DNA of 64,000 nucleotides from Halopiger aswanensis (GCF_003610195.1 NZ_RAPO01000002.1:558001-622000), one strand, 5' to 3'; counted from the first letter of the stretch, positions 25,112 to 34,027 are shown. Numbers and translations are program-made. Notes: generated by a model from the sequence alone, not told the origin.

Positions 25112-25516
25112 ATGCCCCTCTTACAGTTCGACACGACCCTGTCACTGTCGCCCGACCAGAAAGAGGCATTCGCCGACCGCGTGACCGCCATCTACACCGA
25201 GGAGATGGCGACGACCGCGGGCCACGTCGCCGTGACGATCCGGGAACACGAGTCCGCGGCGCTGCACCTCGGGCGCGCCGTCGAGGGGCCGCTGTGCTTT
25301 CTCGACGCCGAGATCCGGCGAGGACGGCCGTTCGAGCGCAAGCGCGCGTTCGCCCTCGAGACGATGGCGTTCGTCGGCGATCGGTTCGACGTCCCGGACG
25401 AGAACATGAAGGTGGTCTTCACGGAACACCGCGGCGAGTCGATGATGGGCGTCGATCGAGTCGGCGGCGAGTGGGATGGGAGTGGCGGTGGAGACGGCGC
25501 CAACGGGGGCGAGTAA
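25112..25516 (+). CDS. Tautomerase-family protein (MIF / 4-oxalocrotonate tautomerase-like)
   Basis: The 134-residue protein begins MPLLQFDTT, so Pro2 becomes the N-terminal catalytic proline after Met removal. It has the tautomerase beta-alpha-beta pattern (KEAFADRVTAIYTEEM, then HVAVTIRE). A flexible Gly/Asp tail follows residue 115. The substrate is unknown. It is followed after 74 nt by an MFS transporter on the same strand. Confidence 0.75.
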   Translation: MPLLQFDTTLSLSPDQKEAFADRVTAIYTEEMATTAGHVAVTIREHESAALHLGRAVEGPLCFLDAEIRRGRPFERKRAFALETMAFVGDRFDVPDENMKVVFTEHRGESMMGVDRVGGEWDGSGGGDGANGGE

Positions 25517-25590
25517 CCGAACCGACCGCCGCGCCTGCGTCCGATTGCGCCACAGTAAAGCGACTCCTCGGCAAACGTCGGCTCGACGCG

Positions 25591-26823
25591 ATGGCACGGT
25601 CGCAATCGGACTCGCAGTCCCACTCCGGGTCGCGGTCCTCCTGGCGGACCGTCTCGCTCGTCACGCTCTGGCAGGTCGCCGCCAGCATCTGTTACTACAC
25701 CGTCTTCGCCGCGACCGCGCTCTTCCGCGAGGAGTTCGGCCTCTCGAGGTTCTCCGTCGGGTTCGTCGTGACCGCGCTGACGCTCGGCTACGCGACCTTC
25801 CTGCTGCCGGTCGGCGCGCTGATCGATCGCTACGGCGAGCGCCGGACGCTCGTGATCGGCCTGTTGGGACTCTCGAGCGGCGCCGCTCTGGTTGCCGGCG
25901 CGCCATCGTACGCGCTCTTGCTCGCCGCCGCGTTCGTCCTCGGCTCGCTGTACGCGACGGCGATTCCGGGCACGAACAAGGCGATCTACGACAACGTCGC
26001 GGCCGGTCGCCAGAACCTCGCGATGGGGATCAAGCAGGTCGGCGTCACCGCCGGCAGCGGGATCAGTTCGCTGCTCGTAACGGGGCTGGCCGGCCTGTTC
26101 TTCTGGCAGGCCGGCTTTCTGGTCGCGGCCGGCGTCGGGCTGGTCGTCGTCGCGCTTTTCGCCGCCCTATACCCGGGTTCGGACGACGCCGGCCGGGCGG
26201 ACTACCCCGACTTCCGCGCGCTGTCCCGGAATCGCCCGTACCGGGTTCTCGTCGCCGCCGGCTTCTTCCTCGGGGCCGCGCTGTTCACGACGACCGGCTA
26301 CACCGTGTTGTTCGTCGCGGAGGAGATCGGCACCTCGGTCGCGTTCGGCGGCGTCGTCCTCGCGCTGGTCCAACTGACCGGCAGCGGCGGCCGCATCGTC
26401 ACGGGGTGGCTGAGCGACGCGCTCCCCGGCGAGCCGCGGGTCCGGATCGGCGCAATCTTGATCGTGCAGGCGCTCAGCAGTGCCGCGCTGTTCGTCGCCG
26501 TCGCCGCCACCGCGACGCCGCTGTCGGCGACGATCGTCTTCGCGGCGCTCGGCTTTTTCGTCCTCGGGAACACCGGCGTCTACTACTCCTGCATGGCGAC
26601 GCTGGTCGGCGCCGACGAGATGGGCGGCGCGACCGCCGGCGGGCAACTGGCGCTGGTCGCCGGTTCGATCCTCGCGCCGCCCGCCTTCGGCTACCTCGCC
26701 GATACCGTCGGCTATCGGGCCTCGTGGTGGCTGCTGGCTGCCGGCTGCCTCGCCGCCGCCGGGCTGCTGGCGTACGCGATCCGCCTCGAGCCGCCGATCG
26801 ACGAGCCGGCGATGGTCGAGTAA
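25591..26823 (+). CDS. MFS transporter
   Basis: The 410-residue protein has 12 predicted helices and the MFS loop motif between helices 2 and 3 (GALIDRYGERRTL), repeated more weakly in the second half (VTGWLSDALPGEPR). The substrate cannot be read. The ATG at 25591 follows no clear Shine-Dalgarno sequence; the longer open frame is discarded because it runs antisense-like over the tautomerase gene. Confidence 0.88.
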   Translation: MARSQSDSQSHSGSRSSWRTVSLVTLWQVAASICYYTVFAATALFREEFGLSRFSVGFVVTALTLGYATFLLPVGALIDRYGERRTLVIGLLGLSSGAALVAGAPSYALLLAAAFVLGSLYATAIPGTNKAIYDNVAAGRQNLAMGIKQVGVTAGSGISSLLVTGLAGLFFWQAGFLVAAGVGLVVVALFAALYPGSDDAGRADYPDFRALSRNRPYRVLVAAGFFLGAALFTTTGYTVLFVAEEIGTSVAFGGVVLALVQLTGSGGRIVTGWLSDALPGEPRVRIGAILIVQALSSAALFVAVAATATPLSATIVFAALGFFVLGNTGVYYSCMATLVGADEMGGATAGGQLALVAGSILAPPAFGYLADTVGYRASWWLLAAGCLAAAGLLAYAIRLEPPIDEPAMVE

Positions 26824-26895
26824 CGCCGGCGCTCGGCGGCCGAACAGCCGCCGGCCCCGCGAACGACTTTACGTCCCGGCGTGGAACGATCCCGC

Positions 26896-27363
26896 ATGTA
26901 CCGCGTACTGCTTCCCGTCGCGGACGACCCGGCTCGAGCGCGCGGGCAGGTCGAAGCGGTCCTCGAGCTGCCGCAGGCTGCGTCCGAGGTCTTCGTCGAC
27001 GTGCTCCACGTGCACGACGAGGCGGCGACGGCCGACGCCGAGTGGGCGGCCGGCGGCTTCGCGGAGTCCTACGAGGCGGAGATGGACGAACTGCGGGAGC
27101 TCCAGCGCATCCCGGAGGCCGTCGAAACGGCGATCGATCGCCTCGAGGACGCCGGTCTCGAGTACGCCGTCCACGAGGCGACGGGCGATCCGGCCGAGAC
27201 GATTCTCGCGCGCGCCGACGAGTACGACAGCGACGCGATCGTCGTCGGCGTCCGCAAGCGATCGCCGGTCGGGAAGGTGCTGTTCGGCAGCGTCGCGCAG
27301 GCGGTCATCCTCGACAGCGATCGGCCGGTGACGGTCGTGCCGGCGGCGTCCGAGGCGGCGTAG
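26896..27363 (+). CDS. Universal stress protein (UspA family)
   Basis: The 155-residue Usp domain starts MYRVLLPVADD and ends with the ATP-binding pattern VVGVRKRSPVGKVLFGS. Family members bind ATP or AMP and accumulate under stress. The inner ATG (26896) is preferred over GTG 26881 because the beta-1 strand begins there. It lies 72 nt after the MFS gene. Confidence 0.88.
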   Translation: MYRVLLPVADDPARARGQVEAVLELPQAASEVFVDVLHVHDEAATADAEWAAGGFAESYEAEMDELRELQRIPEAVETAIDRLEDAGLEYAVHEATGDPAETILARADEYDSDAIVVGVRKRSPVGKVLFGSVAQAVILDSDRPVTVVPAASEAA

Positions 27364-27394
27364 CGGCGGGCGGGTCCGCCAGCCCGCGACTCGG

Positions 27395-27913
27395 TCACTC
27401 GAACAACTGGTCGTGTCGCTGCGCCAGATCGGTGTACTCGCCCGAGGAGAACGACTCGAAGATGGCCTCGGGATCGATCGTCGTCTCCTCCAGGGGCGTG
27501 ATTTCGGCGGGAACGCCCCGAACGAACGATTCGGACGGGATCTCGTACTCGTCCGGAACGACCGTCCCGGCGGCCACGACGGAGCGGCTGCCGACGGTGA
27601 CGTCGGTGTTGATCGTCGCGTTGAATCCGACGAGCGCTCCTTCCTCGACGACGGCGTCGTTCAGGACCGCCCCGTGGCCGATCATGACGCGGTCCGCGAG
27701 CCGCGAGGCGTGGATCGTCGCGTTGTCCCCGACGTGGGTCTGCCGGCCGATCCGGACCGGTCCGATGTCGCCCCGCAGCACGACGCCGGGCCAGACGCTC
27801 GCCTCAGCAGCTACCTCGACGTCCCCGACGAGCACCGCCTCGCGACTCACCCGCGCCGCGTCGTCGATCGACGGCTCCGCCCCCTCGAACGGATACGTTC
27901 TGCTGTCGACCAT
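27395..27913 (-). CDS. Gamma-carbonic-anhydrase-like left-handed beta-helix protein
   Basis: The 172-residue hexapeptide-repeat protein has the family elements VWPGVVLRGDIG, VGDNATIH and MIGHGAVL. Two of the three usual zinc histidines appear as H68 and H80, but the third position (the LH of GHxxxLH) reads N85. Carbonic anhydrase activity is therefore doubtful and another acyl- or metal-related role is possible. ATG 27913 is preferred over GTG 27928. Confidence 0.83.
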   Translation of the reverse strand: MVDSRTYPFEGAEPSIDDAARVSREAVLVGDVEVAAEASVWPGVVLRGDIGPVRIGRQTHVGDNATIHASRLADRVMIGHGAVLNDAVVEEGALVGFNATINTDVTVGSRSVVAAGTVVPDEYEIPSESFVRGVPAEITPLEETTIDPEAIFESFSSGEYTDLAQRHDQLFE

Positions 27914-28042
27914 GCCAAAACCTACCACGAGGAACGGGATAACAGTAGCTTCGCCGCGGCTGACAGTCAGTTCAGGCGACGGCTGGCCGCCGATCGCCTG
28001 CGTCGGTCGCTCGAGACTCGAGGCGCGTCCGCCGTCCCGTCC

Positions 28043-29287
28043 TTACCGCAGACAGGCCGCGACGACCTCGAGCATCCCCTCGCCGCGGACCTCGTCGGCG
28101 AACAGCGGGACGCGGCGGACGTCGGTGCCGCGGAACAGGTCCTGAGCCTCCGCGAGCGCGCCCTGCTGGACGTCCCAGCGACGCTGGCAGAACTCGCAGT
28201 CCTCGAGGTTCGGCTGGAGGAACTCACCCTGCACGTCGTCGGTCACGTCCGAGAGGGGTTCCATCACGCGGTTGACGACGATCGTGCCGACGGGAATGTC
28301 GAACTCCTGGAGTTGTTGGCGCAGGCGCTTGGACTCGAAGACGCTCATCTCCTCGGGGATCATGACGATCCGAAAGTCCGTCCGTGCAGGATCCTGCAGG
28401 ACCGCGCGGAGCCGCTCGATCCGATCGCGGAGTTCGTCCAGATCCTCGAGGTCGCTCTCGTCCTCGGGCGGCTCCTGGCCGCCGAACAGTCCCTTCATCC
28501 CCTCGAACATGCCGCTGAGCCGCTGGCGGAGTTTGATGATGCGCCCCATCATGGTGTCCATCAGTTCGGGCAGTTTCAGCAGCCGGAGGGTGTGGCCCGT
28601 CGGCGCGGTGTCGACGACCACGCGCTCGAATCGAGGGTCGTCCATGTACTCGAGCAGGAGTTGCATGGCAGCGGCCTCGTCGGCGCCGGGCATCGCGCCG
28701 CCGAACAGCGCTTCCATGGGGGACTCGCCGCCGAGCATCTCGCCGAGGCCGCCGAGGTCCCCGAGGGGGCCGCCGGCCCCGGGTCCGGCGCCGGCGCCGG
28801 GGCCTGAATCGGCGCCCGCTCCCATCCCCATCGGACCCTCGCCCGCGGCGTCTCCCTCGCCGGGACCGCCAGATCCGCCGAACATCGCCGTCTTCCCCTG
28901 CTCCATCGCGGCTTCGGGGTCGATCTCGGCCGCGTAGAGGGGGATGTCGTCGCGGATCCGGCCGGGCTCTGCGGGGACTTCGGTCTCGAACGTATCCGAC
29001 AGCGAGTGCGCGGGGTCAGTCGAGACGACGAGCGTGCTGGTGCCGCCGCGGGCGCTGTCGAGCGCGGTCGCGGCCGCCATCGTCGTCTTGCCGACGCCGC
29101 CCTTCCCGCCGTAGAGGATGTAGTCGGGCCCTTCGATGGGCTCGTCGGACGGCTCGACGTCGATCGTTTCGCGGTCCGCATCGTCGACCGAGTCCGTCGG
29201 CGTCACCTCGATCGTGTTGTCGTCGCCGTCCGTGGCCGTGTCGTGCGCCTCGCTCTCGTCGACCGGCTCGACGTCGATTCCGCTCAT
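28043..29287 (-). CDS. ArsA/Get3-family ATPase
   Basis: The 414-residue P-loop ATPase has the deviant Walker A GGKGGVGKTT (60-69), STDPAHSLSD, the switch DTAPTGHTLRLL and VVNRVM. Late CEFC could bind metal as in Get3/ArsA dimers. The family targets tail-anchored membrane proteins or drives anion export; no arsenical genes are nearby, so a Get3-like role is more likely. Two additions stand out: an acidic N-terminal tail of about 52 residues and a Gly/Ala/Pro-rich insert (about 137-180) containing several GAG/GPG units. Confidence 0.9.
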   Translation of the reverse strand: MSGIDVEPVDESEAHDTATDGDDNTIEVTPTDSVDDADRETIDVEPSDEPIEGPDYILYGGKGGVGKTTMAAATALDSARGGTSTLVVSTDPAHSLSDTFETEVPAEPGRIRDDIPLYAAEIDPEAAMEQGKTAMFGGSGGPGEGDAAGEGPMGMGAGADSGPGAGAGPGAGGPLGDLGGLGEMLGGESPMEALFGGAMPGADEAAAMQLLLEYMDDPRFERVVVDTAPTGHTLRLLKLPELMDTMMGRIIKLRQRLSGMFEGMKGLFGGQEPPEDESDLEDLDELRDRIERLRAVLQDPARTDFRIVMIPEEMSVFESKRLRQQLQEFDIPVGTIVVNRVMEPLSDVTDDVQGEFLQPNLEDCEFCQRRWDVQQGALAEAQDLFRGTDVRRVPLFADEVRGEGMLEVVAACLR

Positions 29288-29362
29288 ACCGCTCCGTTCC
29301 AGCGCCCGGCACGAGTATTCGTCGGTCTCGAGCGGTCGTCGCGCGTCGCAAACTCCGAGCGA

Positions 29363-30463
29363 TCACGCGAAGTACGTCGCCAGCCGCTCTGCCGCCTCCT
29401 CGACGCGGGGCGTCACCAGCGCGAAGCGCAGCCAGTCCGACCGCGACTCGCCGAAAGCGTTGCCGGGCATCCCCGCGACACCGGCCTCGTCGATCAGTTG
29501 GAAGACGTTCTCGAGCGTCCCGGGGTAGTCCTCGAAGCGCGCCAGCACGTAGAACGAGCCCTCGGGCGTCGTGTACTCGGCGCCCGCGGCGTCCAAGGCG
29601 TCGGTGAACGTCTCTACGCGCTCGCGCAGGAGTTCGCGGTTCGCCTCGTAGTACGCGGGGTCGGTCTCCCGGAGCGCCCGCAGGACCGCGTACTGGGCCG
29701 GCCGGCTCCCGGCCACGTTGACCAGCATGTGGCGGCTCCTGGCCGCCTCGACCAGCTCAGGCGGGAAGATCGCGTAGCCCACCCGGAAGCCGGTGATCGC
29801 CAGGGACTTCGAGAAGGCGTTGGTGACGATCCGGTGATCGGAGTCGACCGCGAGCGCGCTCGAGAAGGTCCCCGAGAGGTCGTAGTGGTCGTACACCTCG
29901 TCGCTGACGAGGATCGCATCGTACTCCTCGGCGATGGCGACGAGTTCCCGGATCGTTTCTTCGGGGTAGACTGCACCCGTGGGGTTGTTCGGCGAGTTGA
30001 CCACGATCGCACCCGTCTCCTCGCTCGCGGCCGCGCGCACGTCCGCCGGATCGAGTTGCCCGTCCTCGTCGGCGGCGACGAACCGCTGGGTCCCGCCGAG
30101 CATCGTCGTCTTCCCGGGGTAGTAGGGGTAGACGGGGTCGGTCAGCAGGACTTCGTCCCCGCGGTCGCGCTCCAAGGCCCGGGCCATCGCGAGGTAGTTG
30201 GCCTCGCCCGCGCCGTTGGTGACGACGACCTGCTCGACGTCGACGCCGCGTCGGGCGGCGATCTCCTCGCGCAGCTCGCGCAGGCCGTCGCTGGGCGGGT
30301 ACTGGAACGCCGAGGACTCGAGGTCGGCGTACTCGTGCAGTCCCTCGCGCAGCGCTTCGGGCGGGTTCCAGTCGGGGTTCCCGCTGACCATGTCGATGAC
30401 GTCGCGGTCCGCGCTCGAGGCGTACTGCATGACGCGAAAGAACAGCGGCGTCTCGTACTCCAT
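29363..30463 (-). CDS. Pyridoxal-phosphate-dependent aminotransferase (class I/II)
   Basis: The 366-residue fold-type I aminotransferase has VTNGAGEANY, NSPNNPTGAVYP, VSDEVYDHYDL and the PLP-lysine motif NAFSKSLAITGFRVGY, plus a C-terminal Arg region (SDWLRFALV). It converts an amino acid and a 2-oxo acid; aspartate or aromatic amino acids are possible. The ATG at 30463 opens at MEYETPLFFRV. It diverges from the CinA gene with a 117-nt promoter region. Confidence 0.9.
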   Translation of the reverse strand: MEYETPLFFRVMQYASSADRDVIDMVSGNPDWNPPEALREGLHEYADLESSAFQYPPSDGLRELREEIAARRGVDVEQVVVTNGAGEANYLAMARALERDRGDEVLLTDPVYPYYPGKTTMLGGTQRFVAADEDGQLDPADVRAAASEETGAIVVNSPNNPTGAVYPEETIRELVAIAEEYDAILVSDEVYDHYDLSGTFSSALAVDSDHRIVTNAFSKSLAITGFRVGYAIFPPELVEAARSRHMLVNVAGSRPAQYAVLRALRETDPAYYEANRELLRERVETFTDALDAAGAEYTTPEGSFYVLARFEDYPGTLENVFQLIDEAGVAGMPGNAFGESRSDWLRFALVTPRVEEAAERLATYFA

Positions 30464-30580
30464 GGGCGCCACTGCGCGGGGGACGGTCGTCGGTTTTTCG
30501 CTTCCGACGGCGACGCCGGAGACGCCGGAGACACCGGAGACACTGGAACATTCACAACGGTACCGCTCGTTGCCCCGGGT

Positions 30581-31102
30581 ATGCACGAGGATATCGATCT
30601 CGAGTACGCGCGCGACGTCGGCGACGCGCTGCGGGAAACCGACGGCACGCTCGCGGTCGCCGAGTCCTGCACCGGCGGGCTGATCGGCGCGACGATCACG
30701 GCGGTGCCGGGCGCGAGCGACTACTTCGACTCCGGGGCGACGACCTACGCCTACGACGCCAAGCGCCGCGAACTCGGCGTCAGCCGGGAGGCGCTGGACG
30801 AACACGGCGCGGTCTCGGCGCCGGTGGCCCGCGAGATGGCCCGCGGCGTCCGCGACACCGCGGACGCGACCTGGGGCGTCGCCGCGACCGGCGTCGCCGG
30901 CCCCTCCGGCGGGACCGAGGAGACTCCGGTCGGAACGGTCTACGTCGGCATCGCCTACGCCGGCCCGTGGGGCAGCGAGTCGTCGTACGCCACCGCCACC
31001 CGCTACGAGTTCGACGGCGATCGGGCCGCCGTTCGAGCGAAAACCGTCGAACAGGCGCTCGCGGATCTGCTCGAGGCGATCGAATCGCGACCATCCGTTT
31101 GA
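30581..31102 (+). CDS. CinA-family nicotinamide-nucleotide amidase
   Basis: The 173-residue single-domain CinA C-terminal type has TLAVAESCTGGLIGATIT, DYFDSGATTYAYDAKRRELGV and the Gly-rich TGVAGPSGGTEETPVGTVY. The domain deamidates nicotinamide mononucleotide in pyridine-nucleotide salvage. The N-terminal MoCF-like part of longer CinA proteins is absent, as in many archaea and PncC. Confidence 0.9.
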   Translation: MHEDIDLEYARDVGDALRETDGTLAVAESCTGGLIGATITAVPGASDYFDSGATTYAYDAKRRELGVSREALDEHGAVSAPVAREMARGVRDTADATWGVAATGVAGPSGGTEETPVGTVYVGIAYAGPWGSESSYATATRYEFDGDRAAVRAKTVEQALADLLEAIESRPSV

Positions 31103-31150
31103 GGTCGATTGACACACCGCCGCAGCCCGGTCTTTGACCGTTTGACCTCG

Positions 31151-31188
31151 GAGAGTAAACAGCGATGCTGAGAGTCTCGAGAGTAAAC
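31151..31188. repeat. Two direct repeats upstream of a YdjM-like gene
   Basis: GAGAGTAAAC occurs at 31151-31160 and 31179-31188, a 28-bp period. A TATA-like AAACTATT overlaps the end of the second copy, 27-34 nt before the ATG at 31220. The two copies could be paired binding sites for a regulator. Confidence 0.4.
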
Positions 31189-31219
31189 TATTCCACTCTC
31201 GGCTCTCGAGTATCGGGTG

Positions 31220-31702
31220 ATGAACAAGAAGGGACACGTGTTGAACGCCGTGCTGTTGGGTATCGGGTTGGGGTATCTGCTGGAGCCGACGGGGGATCTG
31301 ACGACCTTCCGAACGATCGTCGAGATCGGCGTGCCGGTCACGCTCGGGGCCATGGTTCCGGACATCGACACGGCCTTCGGGAAACACCGCAAGACGCTGC
31401 ACAACCTCCCGCTGCTCGCAGGGTTCGTCGCCTTCCCCTACTTCTTCGGGAACCTCGAGTACGTCTGGATCGGAATTCTGACGCACTACGTCCTCGACGT
31501 TGCGGGGAGCAAGCGCGGCATCGCGCTGTTCTACCCGGTCTGGAAGAAGGAGTTCGGCCTCCCGATCGGCGTCGCGGTCAGCAGCAAGCGCGCGGACCTC
31601 ATGATGGTCGCCGTCACGGTCGGCGAGCTGCTGATCGCGGCTGCGATCGTCTATCAGTTACCACCGCTGCTTGATGCTGGACGACAGGCGTTCGGGCTGT
31701 AG
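31220..31702 (+). CDS. YdjM-like membrane-bound metal-dependent hydrolase
   Basis: The 160-residue protein has four hydrophobic segments and the YdjM-type polar motifs GHVLNA, VPDIDTAFGKHRKTLHN and ILTHYVLDVAGS, which place His and Asp residues near the membrane face. The family (PF04307-like) is predicted to be hydrolytic; the substrate is unknown. GTG 31217 precedes the ATG directly; the ATG at 31220 is used. Confidence 0.78.
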   Translation: MNKKGHVLNAVLLGIGLGYLLEPTGDLTTFRTIVEIGVPVTLGAMVPDIDTAFGKHRKTLHNLPLLAGFVAFPYFFGNLEYVWIGILTHYVLDVAGSKRGIALFYPVWKKEFGLPIGVAVSSKRADLMMVAVTVGELLIAAAIVYQLPPLLDAGRQAFGL

Positions 31703-31792
31703 CTGGTCGCTGCGGTGAGGGTGGTTCGGACCTGGTTTTCGACGGAATCCGTAGAAAACGAGCGCCGAGTCGGAGAAGCCGACTGAATCTGA

Positions 31793-32839
31793 CTACTCGC
31801 GTCGATTCGGCGTCCACTCGTCGCAGGCGTCCATGTCGTCCATCGCCGCGTCGTGTCGGGCGCAGTAGGGAACCATCCCCTCGGAGGACGAGCGGACGTA
31901 CTTGAAGTGTCGGCAGTTGCCGCAGTAGCGGTCGGCGTGATCGTCGGGAGAGCCGCCGGTGGCAGCGTCGGCGGGGGCGCTCAGTCCCGTCCCCGCGGAC
32001 TCGACGATTTCGGCGTCGAACTGTTCGGCGCTCGCCTCGGTTGCAGCGCCACCGTCGAGCGGCGAGGAGATGTCCGAGGCCGCCGTTCCGCCGTCACTCG
32101 TCGGCGTCGTCCCGGCGCCGGACATCGGCGACTGTGTGCCCCCGGTCGATTGTCTCGCGCCAGAGGGCTCGTCGAACGAGAGCGTCGTTCCGTCGTCGCC
32201 AGCCTCGCCGCCCCCTTCGGCCGCGTTCGTCTGCGTCTCGACGTCGCCGTCCGGCGTCCCGCCGAGGAAGCCGATCCCGCCGAGTCCGCCCGACGAGTCG
32301 TCGTCCTCGTTGACCTCGACGATCGTCTGGTTTCGGCGAGTGACGTTCATCTCGAGCATGCCGCCCGGATCGTTGCGCGTCTTGAAGTTGACGACGGCGG
32401 TGAACAGACACCAGACGGCCGTGAAGAGCCCGAGGAGGTAGATGGCCGAGACCTCGAGCGTGAGGGTCTGCTCGCCGTAGCGCCAGTTTTCGGGATAGGC
32501 GTGCCAGAACAGGACGACGCCGAGCAGGCAGAGGCTGGCGCTGATCGCGGCGGCCGCTCGGACGCGACGGCCCGCCGGCAGGACGATGAAGACGCCGACG
32601 AGGGCGGCCGGGACGCCCATGCCCGCGAGGACGCCGGCGACGCGGACGACCGTGAACTGCTCGGCCATTCCCCAGTCGGTGAACCCGACGACGAGATCGG
32701 CGAAGAGATCGGTCGTTGCCACGAGCACGGCCACGACGGCGAGGACGGCGCCGCACAGGACGAGACCGGAGCCCGCGTACAGGCGCCGGCGGCTCACGCC
32801 CCGGCCGTTCCCGTCGTAGACCTCCGTCAGGCTTGTCAT
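31793..32839 (-). CDS. Haloarchaeal membrane protein with C-terminal Cys cluster
   Basis: The 348-residue protein has four membrane helices (about 22-155), then a long acidic Ser/Gly/Thr-rich region (about 180-300). A compact C-terminal CGNCRHFKY...CARHD...CDEWTP module follows, which could bind a metal ion. I do not recognise a characterised family. The ATG at 32839 is chosen over 32866 because it starts a normal polar lead (MTSLTEVYDG). Confidence 0.7.
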   Translation of the reverse strand: MTSLTEVYDGNGRGVSRRRLYAGSGLVLCGAVLAVVAVLVATTDLFADLVVGFTDWGMAEQFTVVRVAGVLAGMGVPAALVGVFIVLPAGRRVRAAAAISASLCLLGVVLFWHAYPENWRYGEQTLTLEVSAIYLLGLFTAVWCLFTAVVNFKTRNDPGGMLEMNVTRRNQTIVEVNEDDDSSGGLGGIGFLGGTPDGDVETQTNAAEGGGEAGDDGTTLSFDEPSGARQSTGGTQSPMSGAGTTPTSDGGTAASDISSPLDGGAATEASAEQFDAEIVESAGTGLSAPADAATGGSPDDHADRYCGNCRHFKYVRSSSEGMVPYCARHDAAMDDMDACDEWTPNRRE

Positions 32840-32981
32840 GCGCGGGCATTCGACCTCCCACCACAAAACGCTACGTCAGACACATCTCGACGGTTGGAGA
32901 GGTCCGGTCCGTCGGCGCCGATTGCGTCGATCCACCGGCGGAAGCGAAACCTTGAATCGACGCGCTCGCGAATCGCCGTCC

Positions 32982-33266
32982 ATGAGCGACGACGAGGACG
33001 AGGAACCGGCCGTTTCGCTCGGAGAGCACACGCCCGTCGAGGGCGCCCCCCTCGCTCGGGTGACGTCGCGGCTGACCTGGCCCAAGGAAAAGAGCGAGAT
33101 CGATCGCCTCGAGGGCGACAGCGTGATCCGCACGCCCGACGGCCCCCGCGAGCTATCGGCGGTTCTCGAGGCGGTCGACGAGACGTACTTCCAGCGCCAC
33201 CAGGAGTTCGAGCGTCACGTCCGCGACGTGATCGGGACGGGCCCGATTCCGACCGCGGACGAGTAA
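32982..33266 (+). CDS. DUF5789-like small haloarchaeal protein
   Basis: The 94-residue acidic protein contains LTWPKEKSEIDRLEGDSVI and RELSAVLEAVDETYF, features I associate with a small haloarchaeal family (DUF5789, from memory). Function unknown. The downstream CPBP gene starts 3 nt after its stop, so the two are co-transcribed. Confidence 0.68.
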   Translation: MSDDEDEEPAVSLGEHTPVEGAPLARVTSRLTWPKEKSEIDRLEGDSVIRTPDGPRELSAVLEAVDETYFQRHQEFERHVRDVIGTGPIPTADE

Positions 33267-33269
33267 CCC

Positions 33270-33962
33270 GTGGCGGCGGAAGCGGGCCGCGGCGTCGGCT
33301 GGCTTCGCGAGCAGTTCGACCGCCTCTCGTGGGTCCAGAAGTCGCTACTGGCGGGTGCCGTTCTGACGCTGCTGTGGATGTACTTGGTTCCCGCCGAGCT
33401 GGGGCCACGAACGGTCGTCGACAGCGTTCTACTGATCGGTGGCCCCCTCGCGCTGGGCCTGTCGCACGGGCGCCACGTCGGCTGGAATATCAACCGGGTC
33501 GCCGTTCGGAACGCCGTCTTGCTCGCGCTGTTCGTGCTCCCCTTTTATCTGGTAGGCTCGACGCTCCCGCCGATCCGCGCGTTCTACCCGATCTGGGAGA
33601 CGTCGGCGGCGCCGTCCGAGTTCGTGCCCCACGCGATCAAGCTGTTCACGCTGGCGCTGGCCGCCGAGACCTACTACCGCGGACTGCTCTGCGTCGGCGT
33701 CAAGGAACTGGGGTTCAAGGCGGTGTTCATCAGCCCCGTCGTCTACATGCTCCACCACGCCTCGAAGCCGACCCTCGAGTTCGTGCTCTCGGGGCCGACG
33801 GACGTCCTCTTCGGCGCGATCGACTACAAGTCCGACTCGATCCTTCCCTCGGTGATCGCCCACGGCGCCGGCCTCGTCCTGCTGGACTGGCTGGTGCTCC
33901 ACGAGCCGCTGTTCGATCCGACGCCGTTCCTGCGGGCCCTCGAGTGGCTGCCGCTGTTCTGA
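33270..33962 (+). CDS. CPBP-family intramembrane protein (Abi/CAAX protease-like)
   Basis: The 230-residue protein has six to seven helices. The CPBP motifs are present in altered form: A132-E133-TYY-R137 in place of EExxxR, VYMLHH for FxxxH, and SVIAHGAG with the last His. Loss of the first Glu may weaken or change catalysis. The GTG start at 33270 lies 3 nt after the previous stop. A role in membrane-protein processing is inferred from the family. Confidence 0.78.
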   Translation: MAAEAGRGVGWLREQFDRLSWVQKSLLAGAVLTLLWMYLVPAELGPRTVVDSVLLIGGPLALGLSHGRHVGWNINRVAVRNAVLLALFVLPFYLVGSTLPPIRAFYPIWETSAAPSEFVPHAIKLFTLALAAETYYRGLLCVGVKELGFKAVFISPVVYMLHHASKPTLEFVLSGPTDVLFGAIDYKSDSILPSVIAHGAGLVLLDWLVLHEPLFDPTPFLRALEWLPLF

Positions 33963-34027
33963 CCGGGCTCGTGCGGATGTCAGGCACGACGGGACCGATT
34001 AAGGCCCGCGGGCGCGAATGGACGCCT

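Noticed and set aside
25476-28145. 889-codon open frame on the plus strand
   Set aside because: It is extremely Arg/Pro-rich and crosses the MFS, Usp and gamma-carbonic-anhydrase-like genes in a different frame, the usual artefact of very GC-rich DNA.
29006-30580. Long in-frame extension upstream of the CinA gene
   Set aside because: It runs antisense through the aminotransferase and ArsA genes; the CinA family starts at the ATG at 30581.
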